Of a DNA stretch of 64,000 nt, positions 17,172-25,284 are shown one piece after another. Within the stretch, counting starts at the first letter, position 1. Each line of letters begins with the position of its first letter. Position numbers and translations under genes: made by a program. Source of the DNA: DAISVY01 sp036826635 (GTDB taxonomy: Bacteria > Zixibacteria > MSB-5A5 > GN15 > FEB-12); assembly GCA_036826635.1 (NCBI GenBank), contig DAISVY010000010.1, positions 1 through 64,000 of the forward strand, given 5' to 3'. The notes beneath the pieces were generated by a model that made no database searches, had not been told where the DNA came from, and saw nothing but the letters and a program-made list of their open reading frames with translations.

Positions 17172-17972
17172 GTGCCGATAATAATCCTGATGGCGATTTC
17201 TGAGACGATTTTCATTGTCTTGCTGGGGCTGGCGATTGGCTCGTTTCTCAACGTGGTCATCTATCGGACTCCCCGTAACGAGAAGTTCTGGCAAGGTCGT
17301 TCAGTTTGCCCGCAGTGTCGGCAGCAGTTGAAATGGTACCACAACATTCCTCTGTTCAGCTTTATTTTTCTGCGGGGCAGGTGTGCCTTCTGCGGCGAGC
17401 GAATATCCTGGCGTTATCCTTTGGTTGAGTTGCTCAATGCATTGTGTTATCTGTACTTCTTCTGGGAGTACGGCTGGTCCTTGCCATTGGCGGTATTTGC
17501 GTTTTTGTCGTCGGCCCTGCTGACGGTTTTCTTCATCGATCTTGATTTTAAGATAATTCCGGACATAATAACTCTGCCCGGTATGCTGGCGGGACTGGCG
17601 GTATCATTTCTGCCGGGGGGAATAGGAATTGTCCAGGCCGGGCTGGGTCTTCTGGTGGGCGGGGGCTCGTTGTTTATCATTGCCCTGCTGGGTGACTGGC
17701 TTTTCAAGAAAGAGTCGATGGGGGGCGGCGATATCAAGCTGGCCGCCATGCTGGGGGCTTTTCTGGGGTGGCAGAAGGTCTTGCTGGTGTTCATCTCTTC
17801 GGCGGCAATCGGTCTGGTTGTCTCGGTGGTAATGATGGCTTTTTCGGCCAGGATGCGCCGGGAACGGATAATACCGTTCGGACCTTTTATCGCCACCGCC
17901 GCTATGATTGCCGTTGTCTGGGGCGACAGAATCATCTCCTTTTACATTACCAATTTTTTGACGTTGCATTAG
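17172..17972 (+). CDS. pilD: Prepilin peptidase / N-methyltransferase (PilD/GspO family)
   Basis: 266 residues from GTG 17172; ATG 17190 is an alternative start and the ribosome site (GGAAGG) does not decide between them. Integral membrane aspartyl protease. N-terminal GSFLNVVIYR, a cytoplasmic zinc loop with CPQC and CAFC (full bifunctional form), and the two catalytic aspartates in FFIDLDFKIIPD and GGGDIKLAAMLGAFLGW, with about seven membrane segments. It cleaves and N-methylates type IV prepilins, here presumably the two pilin-like proteins at 39856 and 40339 some 22 kb away. Follows rsmE by nine bases. Confidence 0.95.
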   Translation: MPIIILMAISETIFIVLLGLAIGSFLNVVIYRTPRNEKFWQGRSVCPQCRQQLKWYHNIPLFSFIFLRGRCAFCGERISWRYPLVELLNALCYLYFFWEYGWSLPLAVFAFLSSALLTVFFIDLDFKIIPDIITLPGMLAGLAVSFLPGGIGIVQAGLGLLVGGGSLFIIALLGDWLFKKESMGGGDIKLAAMLGAFLGWQKVLLVFISSAAIGLVVSVVMMAFSARMRRERIIPFGPFIATAAMIAVVWGDRIISFYITNFLTLH

Positions 17973-18020
17973 TCGGAGACGGCTTCTCAACCGGTCGCTT
18001 TATGTGCCGATTATAGCAGT

Positions 18021-19871
18021 ATGCTGCAATTCGGGCACAGGAGTCGGTTCGAGTCTGAGGTCCATCTGGGGCTGATGGTCATAATCTGCCTGCTGGTCTT
18101 TTTGAATTTCGTATCTAACATTGTCATCTACAGGGCACGATCAACCCAGCGGGAAGAAACCCTGGTCCACCTTCGCCAGACGGCGCTTTCGGTCAGCCGG
18201 ACCGTTCAGCAGGCCTATCCGGAACCGTTGTCGGCGGCGGAAAAAGAAAACATCAGGGATCAATACGGCCTGTCCGAGTTTATGCTGGTTCCATCGCGGC
18301 CGCCCACAACCTCAGACCCCGCCAAGCGGGAGTGGTTTTTGTCGGTGCAGCGGAAACTTCCGATCAGGCAATTACCCGAACTGGCCGAGAAGCTCTTCCG
18401 GGCCGATTTTAACCAACTGACCCGGGGGGAGGATTCCGAATACTATTATCTTTACCCCATTCCGGCCGGGGCCGGTAACGACCTGCTTATACTTACGGTC
18501 GAGCGTCCCGATCTGGCCTATCTGGATGACTCACGCAATACCATCCTGTTGACTCAACTGTTGTCTTTGGTGGTGGTGGGGTTGATATACGTCTTTCTTT
18601 CCCGGTATATCTTCAAGCCGTTCCGTCGACTGCGCGAAAAAGCCGCCCAGGCCGGACGGCAGTTCAACGAGGGCGACGACGAAACCGAGGCGATTGTCAA
18701 CGAATACGAACAAACCATCAGGAAACTTCGGGAAAACGAAGCTGAACTCATTCGACTCAATGAAGCCATTCAGAGCAATGCCGAAACGGTGGCCGAGGTC
18801 AATCAGTACCTTTTGGAGTCCAGCTACTCCGGGATAATCACCCTGGATTCCGTCGGTGTTGTGGCCGCGGTTAACGATACCGCTTGCAACCTGCTTGGTC
18901 TGTCGTCTCGCGATTATGCGGGCCGGAGCTACGTCGATATGTTTCGGGACGCCGAAGAACTTAAAGAAGTCGTGCGACGCGCCATGGAAGACGGTGTTAC
19001 GACCGGTTATCACGAGTACTCCGGTTTGGTGCGGAGTCGCCCGGAAAGCGTTCTGGGGATCAGCATGTCGTTTATCCGGCACAAGCGGCAGGGGAAGGCC
19101 GGGTTGTTGATCTTTATTAACGATCTGACCGAACTGACTCGGTTGAGAAGAGAACTTGAAGACAAAAATCGGCTGGTGGCTCTGGGAGAAATGGCGGCCG
19201 GCCTTGCACATCAAATGCGAAATGCGCTCGGTACTATAGAAGGTTACGGGAATCTTCTCAAGCGCTACTTGAAGAAAAGAGAACTGCCGAGCGATAAGGC
19301 TGAGGCTCTTTTGAAAGAAGCCTGCGAGGCGGAGTCTTTGATCAATCGTTTTCTGGATTTTGCCCGGCCGTTCGATTATACGCCCGACCGTCTGCGTCTG
19401 GACGAGCTTCTGGATGATGTGATAACACAGGCACGGACCCGTTTCGATGAATGCGACGGGCGGATAAATTTCAGCCATCGGAGTGCTGTCTGGGTGAATG
19501 TCGACGGTGTTCTGGTCAAACAGGTTTTCGACAATATCATCGACAATGCCGTCAACGCCTACGATAGCCATCCGGCTGTTGTCGATGTGTCAATGATATC
19601 GGACGGGGACTCGGTGGTGGTGAATATCGAAGATCGGGGGCGTGGTATTCCAGAAGAAGATATGGGCCGGATATTCACCCCCTTCTTTTCTTCCCGTCCT
19701 TCCGGTACAGGTCTGGGCCTTCCTCTTGCTCGCAAGATAATAGATCTTCACGGTGGCCGCATTGCGGTCGAATCGACCCCCGGTCAGGGCAGCAGATTTT
19801 CGGTGATACTTCCCCTGGCACAATCTTCGGGGCAGCCTTCGCCGGAAAAGAAAAGTGCCGTTTTAGCTTAG
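18021..19871 (+). CDS. Membrane PAS-domain sensor histidine kinase (PilS/NtrB-like)
   Basis: 616 residues. TM segment at about 18-37, an external domain, TM segment at about 173-195, a short coiled linker, PAS domain at about 260-370 (SYSGIITLDSVGVVAAVNDTA), HisKA with H397 (MAAGLAHQMRNALGTIEGYG) and HATPase with N box FDNIIDNAVNAY, DRGRGIPEEDMGRIFTPFF and GTGLGLPLARKIIDLHGG. The MRNAL variant after His is typical of NtrB/AtoS/PilS-type kinases that pair with NtrC-type regulators. It lies 48 bases after the prepilin peptidase, which makes a PilS role attractive; the regulator at 5980 may be the partner. Not demonstrable from sequence alone. Confidence 0.93.
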   Translation: MLQFGHRSRFESEVHLGLMVIICLLVFLNFVSNIVIYRARSTQREETLVHLRQTALSVSRTVQQAYPEPLSAAEKENIRDQYGLSEFMLVPSRPPTTSDPAKREWFLSVQRKLPIRQLPELAEKLFRADFNQLTRGEDSEYYYLYPIPAGAGNDLLILTVERPDLAYLDDSRNTILLTQLLSLVVVGLIYVFLSRYIFKPFRRLREKAAQAGRQFNEGDDETEAIVNEYEQTIRKLRENEAELIRLNEAIQSNAETVAEVNQYLLESSYSGIITLDSVGVVAAVNDTACNLLGLSSRDYAGRSYVDMFRDAEELKEVVRRAMEDGVTTGYHEYSGLVRSRPESVLGISMSFIRHKRQGKAGLLIFINDLTELTRLRRELEDKNRLVALGEMAAGLAHQMRNALGTIEGYGNLLKRYLKKRELPSDKAEALLKEACEAESLINRFLDFARPFDYTPDRLRLDELLDDVITQARTRFDECDGRINFSHRSAVWVNVDGVLVKQVFDNIIDNAVNAYDSHPAVVDVSMISDGDSVVVNIEDRGRGIPEEDMGRIFTPFFSSRPSGTGLGLPLARKIIDLHGGRIAVESTPGQGSRFSVILPLAQSSGQPSPEKKSAVLA

Positions 19872-19930
19872 AAAAGGCTTGGGCACGGGGCGAATCTTCA
19901 TATATTTCGGCTCGATAATCTGGAGGTTTA

Positions 19931-20491
19931 ATGTATAGCGTTTCTGACTTCAGGAAAGGCCTGCCCATCATAGTCGACGACCAACCGTACTATGTCGTTG
20001 AATACCAGCATTTCAAGATGGGCCGCGGGAAAGCCAACATACGCACCAAGCTGAAACACATCAAGTCGGGTGCCGTGATAGAGAAGGTGTTTTCATCCAA
20101 TGATACCTTCAAGCCGCCGGATATCGAACGTAAGAAGATGCAATATCTGTACGAAAACTCCGGTGAGTTGGCTTTCATGGATACCGAAACTTTCGAGCAG
20201 TTGTCCGTGCCTGCCGACAATCTCGGCGATGCCAAGTGGTACGTTCTGGAGAACGAGGAGTATTTGGTTCTGTTTCTGGACAACGAGGCTATTGCCGTAG
20301 ACCTGCCCGCTTCGGTGATTTTGGAAGTAACTCATACCGAACCTTCGGCCCGCGGCGATACCGTCAGCAATGTCACCAAACCGGCTACTCTGCAAACCGG
20401 CCTGGTGGTCAAGGTGCCTCCCTTCGTTAAGAACGGCGATAAGCTCAAAGTCGATACCCGAACCGGGGAGTATCTGGAACGGGCCAACTGA
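19931..20491 (+). CDS. efp: Translation elongation factor P
   Basis: 186 residues, standard length, with TGGAGG six bases before ATG 19931. Three-domain EF-P fold: N-terminal KOW-like domain (FRKGLPIIVDDQPYYVVEYQ), central OB domain, and the C-terminal signature (GDTVSNVTKPATLQTG, VDTRTGEYLERA). EF-P relieves ribosome stalling at polyproline. The loop that carries the modified lysine in E. coli (PGKG) reads MGRGK here, placing Arg32 at the tip, as in the rhamnosylated EF-Ps of Pseudomonas-type bacteria. No modifying enzyme (EarP, EpmA) was seen in the window. Confidence 0.97.
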   Translation: MYSVSDFRKGLPIIVDDQPYYVVEYQHFKMGRGKANIRTKLKHIKSGAVIEKVFSSNDTFKPPDIERKKMQYLYENSGELAFMDTETFEQLSVPADNLGDAKWYVLENEEYLVLFLDNEAIAVDLPASVILEVTHTEPSARGDTVSNVTKPATLQTGLVVKVPPFVKNGDKLKVDTRTGEYLERAN

Positions 20492-20494
20492 TCC

Positions 20495-21148
20495 GTGAAT
20501 ATCAGGGGCCGGATAATCGGGGTCGATGAGTCGGGCAAGGGGGATTTTTTCGGTCCCCTTGTTGTTGCTGGCTGTCTGGCTTCGGATTCCGAGCGTGCTC
20601 TTCTGGCCGAGCTGGGCGTACGTGATTCCAAACTGATTGCCGAGAATAAACTTCTGTCAATTGATCGGGAACTCAGGGCTCATCTGGTACATGCCGTGGT
20701 GGTGATGATGCCGGCGGAGTATAATCGTCGCTATCAGGAGATCAGAAATCTTAACAAGTTGCTGGCGCAGGGGCACGCGCAGGTAATTAAAGATATTCTG
20801 GATCAACACCCGGCCGATCTGGCGGTGTCGGATAAATTCGGTAAGGATGAGCGGCTTGAAACGGCTCTTACCGAAAGGCAAATCGTTTTGCCGATACGAC
20901 AGATTGTCAGGGGAGAGGCGATACCACAGGTGGCTGCCGCTTCTATTATAGCCCGAGCCGAATTCGTCCGTCGGCTGAAGGATTTGTCCGAAACCTACCG
21001 CACCACTATTCCCAAGGGGGCCGGGCCGCAGGTCGATCTGGCCGGTCGGAAACTCGTGGCCGAACACGGGGCCGAAGTGTTATCCGAGGTGGCTAAAATC
21101 CATTTCAAGAATTATCACCGGGTGCTGAACCCGAGTCTTTTCGGATAA
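20495..21148 (+). CDS. Ribonuclease HIII-like protein lacking the N-terminal domain
   Basis: 217 residues from GTG 20495, three bases after the efp stop. Catalytic region begins IIGVDESGKGDFFGPLVVAG, the type 2 RNase H signature of the HIII branch (DESGKGD, not the DEAGRGP of HII), and continues with VRDSKLI, LLAQGHAQVIKDIL, AVSDKFGKD and AAASIIARAEFVRRL. It would cut RNA in RNA/DNA hybrids. Canonical RNase HIII is about 300 residues with an N-terminal TBP-like substrate-binding domain; this protein starts directly at the catalytic domain. No RNase HII gene is in the window. Confidence 0.88.
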   Translation: MNIRGRIIGVDESGKGDFFGPLVVAGCLASDSERALLAELGVRDSKLIAENKLLSIDRELRAHLVHAVVVMMPAEYNRRYQEIRNLNKLLAQGHAQVIKDILDQHPADLAVSDKFGKDERLETALTERQIVLPIRQIVRGEAIPQVAAASIIARAEFVRRLKDLSETYRTTIPKGAGPQVDLAGRKLVAEHGAEVLSEVAKIHFKNYHRVLNPSLFG

Positions 21149-21150
21149 AA

Positions 21151-21185
21151 GAACAAAAAAATAAGACCGGGCGCTTGGCCCGGCC
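21151..21185 (-). terminator. Terminator of the small lipoprotein gene
   Basis: Leftward: CCGGGC, five-base loop, GCCCGG, then TCTTATTTTTTTG. On the plus strand the T-run is poor, so it mainly serves the leftward gene at 21214. Confidence 0.7.
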
Positions 21186-21213
21186 TTTCAAACAAAGGAG
21201 TAGGAGGAATTTG

Positions 21214-21537
21214 CTACCGATCCGATTCTCTCTGCTGGACGTCTTTGTCGCTGATGGGGGTGTCGTGATCTTCGTCATCGCTCTTGTCCCGATCCCAGCT
21301 TGATTCGATTACGATGTCTTCTTCATCGTCTCCTAACACCGGGGGGTCAAAAATTTCCTGACTCTCGATCACTTCGATCTCACCATCGGACTCGGACAGG
21401 TCCGTCGCGAGTTGATTGCCCTGGGTGTCAATCCCTGATGTCACGATCCGATTCGAGTCTTCGGAGCAGCCGGTCAAGCCCAGGCCGACCAGAAACAGGG
21501 CGACCAGTGAAAGCCGGATTAGCGTTTTAACAATCAT
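21214..21537 (-). CDS. Small acidic lipoprotein
   Basis: 107 residues from ATG 21537 with AGGTGGAGG upstream. Lipoprotein signal MIVKTLIRLSLVALFLVGLGLTGC, lipobox LTGC with Cys24, then a polar, very acidic mature part of about 83 residues (VLGDDEEDIVIESSWDRDKS, DEDHD) with no recognisable domain. Probably anchored to a membrane and largely disordered. Function unknown. Divergent from the GAF protein gene, with a 12-base palindrome between the two. Confidence 0.75.
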   Translation of the reverse strand: MIVKTLIRLSLVALFLVGLGLTGCSEDSNRIVTSGIDTQGNQLATDLSESDGEIEVIESQEIFDPPVLGDDEEDIVIESSWDRDKSDDEDHDTPISDKDVQQRESDR

Positions 21538-21564
21538 ATCGTTGCCTCCACCTGTGTTTCATTA

Positions 21565-21576
21565 CACTCGCGAGTG
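21565..21576. promoter_or_regulatory. 12-bp palindrome, possible operator
   Basis: CACTCGCGAGTG is perfectly self-complementary and sits 28 bases upstream of the small lipoprotein start, in the divergent gap 21538-21820. Flanking TTTCA/TGAAA extends it imperfectly. The rest of that gap is GC-rich and shows no gene. Confidence 0.35.
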
Positions 21577-21820
21577 AAACGATTCTGCCTCTGCCCGGGT
21601 AAGGGCAAATTCGGTGCCTCGGCCGGGATCGTCTGGCTATATCGCCGCCGTTGGGTCGATAGCGGCCCGGCGGGGGGGCGGGAGCGGTCCTTTTGCATCG
21701 TAAAAGTAGCCCGAAGTCCACAGAATGGGGGGGGAATCCCGCAGTCTTAAGGTTAACGCAACATTGCGATTGACCGATAATTCGAGTAAGAGGAAATACC
21801 GCAAGGATCAGGAGGTATTG

Positions 21821-23875
21821 GTGTCACTGGAACTGGCCGACTGGGTTATTGCCCTGTTCTTATTTTTCGCCTTGGTACTGGTATCGAGGTTCAAAAAACA
21901 GATCAGTGCCGACGGCCCGGAGCATTATAACAATATTGCCGGGGGGCTGGTCATCCTTGCTCTGGTGGCTTTGGCCCGTGTTTACAACGGCCTTGGGCTG
22001 TTTGAGCGGGTGCCATTTCTTTCTGAAACGGTATTCTATGATTTGATAAGCTGGATCGGGATTATCACCGGGGCGACTTTTGTCGTCAGTGGTGTTTCCA
22101 ACTGGCTGCCACTGGCCCGCAAGTCCCGGCGATTCAGTGAAAAACGGATTCGACAACTGGATTTGCTGCGAAAAACGGAGCAGTTGGTCGGGGTAGAGTC
22201 GCGGCTCGATGCCGTCCTCGCGCATGTCATCGATCATATGGTCGAACAATTTTCTTTCCGCGGGGGGGCGGTTTATAAATACTCCACGGTTCGGGATCGA
22301 CTCTATCTGACAGCCAGTGCGCTGATCGCTTCAGAAAAATCTCATGAACTGGCCGGAATACGTGTCGACCGCCGGGAACTCTCCGCGTTTTACGATTCCC
22401 CGCAGCCGAACCCGGTCGGTCTTTTCAGGGACCTGCCGTCGAGTATGGGAGACCCTTCGGTTGTGCTGCCGATTATGATCGGTCGGCGAGCGGTTGGTTT
22501 CTTTCTGCTGTGGGCGGAACAAATGCGGGTCTTCGGATTCGATGAACTGCTGACCTTGCGTCTCGTTGCCGATATCGTGGCCCGTAAAATAGAGACCGAC
22601 CATCGCAGTATGTATCAGGCCGCGATGCGGAAGCGTGCGGTGTGGCGACAGGAAATCGAGACCGAGGTTAACGCCGGTCGGGGGATCAGGGAAACGGTGG
22701 CTGCGGTTGTCCGACGAGTGACCGATCGCGTCCCGATGGATTTCGCGGCCCTGGCGGTGCTGGAAGAATACGAACCGCGTGTGCGGCGGTATTCACTGGG
22801 GCAGGCCGGTCAGGTACTGGTGGAGTCCGAATTGCCTCAGCCGGGTCGGTATACTCTAAGTGGCCCGGCCTATTTCAATGGTCAGACCGTAATGTGCGGT
22901 GATGTCGGAACCGAGCACCCGTTGAGCAAAGCCGAGATGCTGGTCGACGATAGTGTCCGCTCCGTGATGATTCTCCCGATTCCGGTAGGAGGAAAGACTC
23001 GTGCCGTTCTCAGTCTGGCCTCTCGTCACCGGGATGCTTTCAGCCGTCGTCACCGGGAAGATATGGAATATGTGTTGCCGGTGTTGTCTCGATTGGTCGC
23101 TGATATCAAGGCCCGGAACAATCTGGCGGGGCAGCTTCGGCTCAAGGAGAAGCTGGGTCGTTTCCTGGTGGCGCTGACCCATTTCGAGTCGCCCGCTCAG
23201 GCTTTCGACGAGGCGGCCAGGTTGATATTCGATGAACTTTCGCCCGATATGGTCAGGATTGCCACCTCCGAAGACGACGGTGCTTTTCTCAAATCGCAGG
23301 CCTTGTTGAGTCATCGACCGTATGCCGGTATAGTTCCCGGTCGGGGCGATATGGTCGTTTCGTTGATGCCGCTGCACCGTTCCGCCCTGATGCAGGGGAG
23401 AACCATTACGGTCGGGTCGGGCGGCGATGAAGCCGAGATGACCGAGGCCGAGAGTGTGCAGGTTTTCGCTACCGGTATAAAGTCCGGGCTCATTGTGCCG
23501 TTGCGGGCCGGGAAACGGACGGTTGGTGTTATTTCGCTGGCCTGTATGCGGGACAGTTGTCGATTCACGAAAGATTCCACTTCACGTGTTTTCGTAAGCT
23601 TGGTGGCCGATGCTCTGATTGCGGCGCTGGTGCTTGCGGCCAGTCATCATGCCTTCGGGCTGACGCCGGAGTCGGTTGATTGGTTTGACTCGAAAGAAAC
23701 CGCGCGGCGGGTTCAGCTCAGATCGTCGTTGTCCGGGATATTGGGTTCGGTCGAAATGCTCAGGTCACGGGCGGAGGTGGTCGCCGATGAACAGGTTAAA
23801 CGGTATCTGTCGGTGCTGGATCGCTCGATTCAGAAGATGGACAGTTGCTTACATGACCGTCAGCCGGTGAACTGA
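21821..23875 (+). CDS. Membrane multi-GAF protein with a degenerate HisKA-like end
   Basis: 684 residues from GTG 21821; AGGAGG five bases upstream and the onset of the first hydrophobic segment (SLELADWVIALFLFFALVLV) make this start better than the ATG at 21725. Three membrane segments fill about 5-90. Several GAF-like domains follow (about 115-265, 290-440, 465-615), each with blocks like RSVMILPIPVGGKTRAVLSL or SGLIVPLRAGKRTVGVISLA. The last 60 residues resemble a HisKA helix pair (QLRSSLSGILGSVEMLRSR), but the phospho-acceptor His position is Val and no ATPase domain follows. So it is probably a ligand sensor that acts through a partner, not a kinase. Confidence 0.8.
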   Translation: MSLELADWVIALFLFFALVLVSRFKKQISADGPEHYNNIAGGLVILALVALARVYNGLGLFERVPFLSETVFYDLISWIGIITGATFVVSGVSNWLPLARKSRRFSEKRIRQLDLLRKTEQLVGVESRLDAVLAHVIDHMVEQFSFRGGAVYKYSTVRDRLYLTASALIASEKSHELAGIRVDRRELSAFYDSPQPNPVGLFRDLPSSMGDPSVVLPIMIGRRAVGFFLLWAEQMRVFGFDELLTLRLVADIVARKIETDHRSMYQAAMRKRAVWRQEIETEVNAGRGIRETVAAVVRRVTDRVPMDFAALAVLEEYEPRVRRYSLGQAGQVLVESELPQPGRYTLSGPAYFNGQTVMCGDVGTEHPLSKAEMLVDDSVRSVMILPIPVGGKTRAVLSLASRHRDAFSRRHREDMEYVLPVLSRLVADIKARNNLAGQLRLKEKLGRFLVALTHFESPAQAFDEAARLIFDELSPDMVRIATSEDDGAFLKSQALLSHRPYAGIVPGRGDMVVSLMPLHRSALMQGRTITVGSGGDEAEMTEAESVQVFATGIKSGLIVPLRAGKRTVGVISLACMRDSCRFTKDSTSRVFVSLVADALIAALVLAASHHAFGLTPESVDWFDSKETARRVQLRSSLSGILGSVEMLRSRAEVVADEQVKRYLSVLDRSIQKMDSCLHDRQPVN

Positions 23876-23900
23876 TCGAACAGGCAATAGAGAAACGCTG

Positions 23901-23931
23901 CGGGTGGTCCGAAACAGGCCACCCGTTTTTT
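23901..23931 (+). terminator. Rho-independent terminator
   Basis: CGGGTGG, 11-base loop, CCACCCG, then TTTTTT; 25 bases past the GAF protein stop. Confidence 0.93.
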
Positions 23932-24007
23932 GTTAACCGGTCGGGTCGGGTATAGTCCAGAAAGCGGTTGCCTTTTTATCGTCGGTGGTTATATTGGTTT
24001 TCGAAAT

Positions 24008-24121
24008 GCTTTCGGGGTGAGGTGAAATTCCTCAACCGGCGGTAACAGCCCGCGACCCGGCCTCGGCCGGTTGAGCCTGTGAAATTCAGGCGCCGACGGT
24101 ATAGTCCGGATGGGAGAAGTG
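24008..24121 (+). promoter_or_regulatory. FMN riboswitch (RFN element)
   Basis: Matches the RFN consensus block by block: GGGGTGAGGTGAAATTCCTC, AACCGGCGGTAACAGCCCGCGA, a variable GC-rich arm (CCGGCCTCGGCCGG), GCCTGTGAAATTCAGGC, GCCGACGGTATAGTCCGGATG and GGGAGAAG. It lies directly upstream of ribD. In known systems FMN binding to this aptamer turns off riboflavin genes. Confidence 0.97.
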
Positions 24122-24151
24122 CCGCTACATGCATTGACGTTCCGCCCATTA

Positions 24152-24177
24152 CCCCCGTGCAAGTCAGGGGTTTTTTT
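24152..24177 (+). terminator. Riboswitch expression-platform terminator
   Basis: CCCCC, a short loop and GGGG followed by seven T, 30 bases after the aptamer. The ribD GTG start follows the last T directly, so the GGGG arm would double as the ribosome site. The stem is short as written; alternative pairing with the aptamer's 3' side probably sets the switch. Confidence 0.65.
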
Positions 24178-25281
24178 GTGGCCGGTTATTCGGATACAGA
24201 GTACATGAGACGAGCCCTGCGGCTGGCCGAACGGGGACGCGGTAAAGTTGCGCCGAACCCGATGGTCGGGGCGGTTATCGTTAAACACGGAGAGATCGTA
24301 GCCGAGGGTTATCATCATCGTGTGGGGCAGGCTCATGCCGAGGTGGTTGCTCTCGGTAAAGCGGGCCGCCGGGCCGCCGGTGCAACTATGTATGTCACCC
24401 TTGAGCCCTGCTGCCATACGGGGCGCACCGGGCCCTGTACGGAAGCTCTCATCGGTGCGAAAATCAAGCGCGTGGTCATCCCGACCATTGATCCCAATCC
24501 CCTGGTTCACGGCAAAGGTGTGCGGCGACTTCGCGAGGCTGGTATCCGGGTAGATATTGGTCCTCTGCGGGATGAAGCGCAGCAGCTCAACGATGCTTAT
24601 TTCGGATTTCATCGCAACGGTCGGCCTTTTGTCACCCTGAAGCTGGCTCAGACGCTCGACGGTCGCATTGCGGCGAGTAACGGCGATTCCAAATGGGTGA
24701 GTGGTCCGGCCGCTCGCCGTTTGGTTCATCGTATGCGTAGCGAGACCGACGCCGTGCTGGTGGGCATGGGGACGGTTCGAGCCGACAACCCGGCTCTGAC
24801 TGTCCGGGCGGTGAAAGGGCGCAATCCCTATCGCGTGATCGTGGCCGGGGCCGGGCGGTTTCCGGCCAAGTGTGACCTTCTGGACAAGAACGACGATTAC
24901 AGGACAGTGATTGCGGCCGAGGCGAGGTTGATCGGTCGTCTGACAAAACGAGCCAATTGCCACGACGTAATTTTCTGGGAGGTTAAAGTCACCGGAAACG
25001 GTCTTCTGGATATTCGGGACCTGGTCCGGCGGGCGGGGGAATTCGGCCTGCAATCGTTGCTGGTAGAGGGAGGCGAGAGTCTGGCCACGTCGTTTATTAA
25101 GGCCGATCTGGTCGACAAGTACGTTGTCTCCGTGGCTCCCAAAATACTCGGTCAGGGGATCCCTTCGGTAGGCGATTTGGGACGGAAGAAAATCTCTGAG
25201 GCTATCGAACTGAAACAAACCAGGATTGAACAAGTGGGCCGGGATATTGTCTGTTCCGGTTATCCCCGGCGGAGAAATTAG
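24178..25281 (+). CDS. ribD: Bifunctional riboflavin deaminase-reductase RibD
   Basis: 367 residues from GTG 24178 (MAGYSDTEYMRRAL); the longer open frame from 24079 runs through the riboswitch and is not coding. ATG 24205 is an alternative start. N-terminal deaminase with PNPMVGAVIV, zinc ligands H53 and E55 in QAHAEV, and PCCHTGRTGPC; C-terminal reductase with LKLAQTLDGRIAA, NGDSKWVSG, MGTVRADNPALTVR and LLVEGGESLATSFI. It performs the second and third steps after GTP cyclohydrolase II. First gene of the rib operon under FMN control. Confidence 0.97.
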   Translation: MAGYSDTEYMRRALRLAERGRGKVAPNPMVGAVIVKHGEIVAEGYHHRVGQAHAEVVALGKAGRRAAGATMYVTLEPCCHTGRTGPCTEALIGAKIKRVVIPTIDPNPLVHGKGVRRLREAGIRVDIGPLRDEAQQLNDAYFGFHRNGRPFVTLKLAQTLDGRIAASNGDSKWVSGPAARRLVHRMRSETDAVLVGMGTVRADNPALTVRAVKGRNPYRVIVAGAGRFPAKCDLLDKNDDYRTVIAAEARLIGRLTKRANCHDVIFWEVKVTGNGLLDIRDLVRRAGEFGLQSLLVEGGESLATSFIKADLVDKYVVSVAPKILGQGIPSVGDLGRKKISEAIELKQTRIEQVGRDIVCSGYPRRRN

Positions 25282-25284
25282 ATT

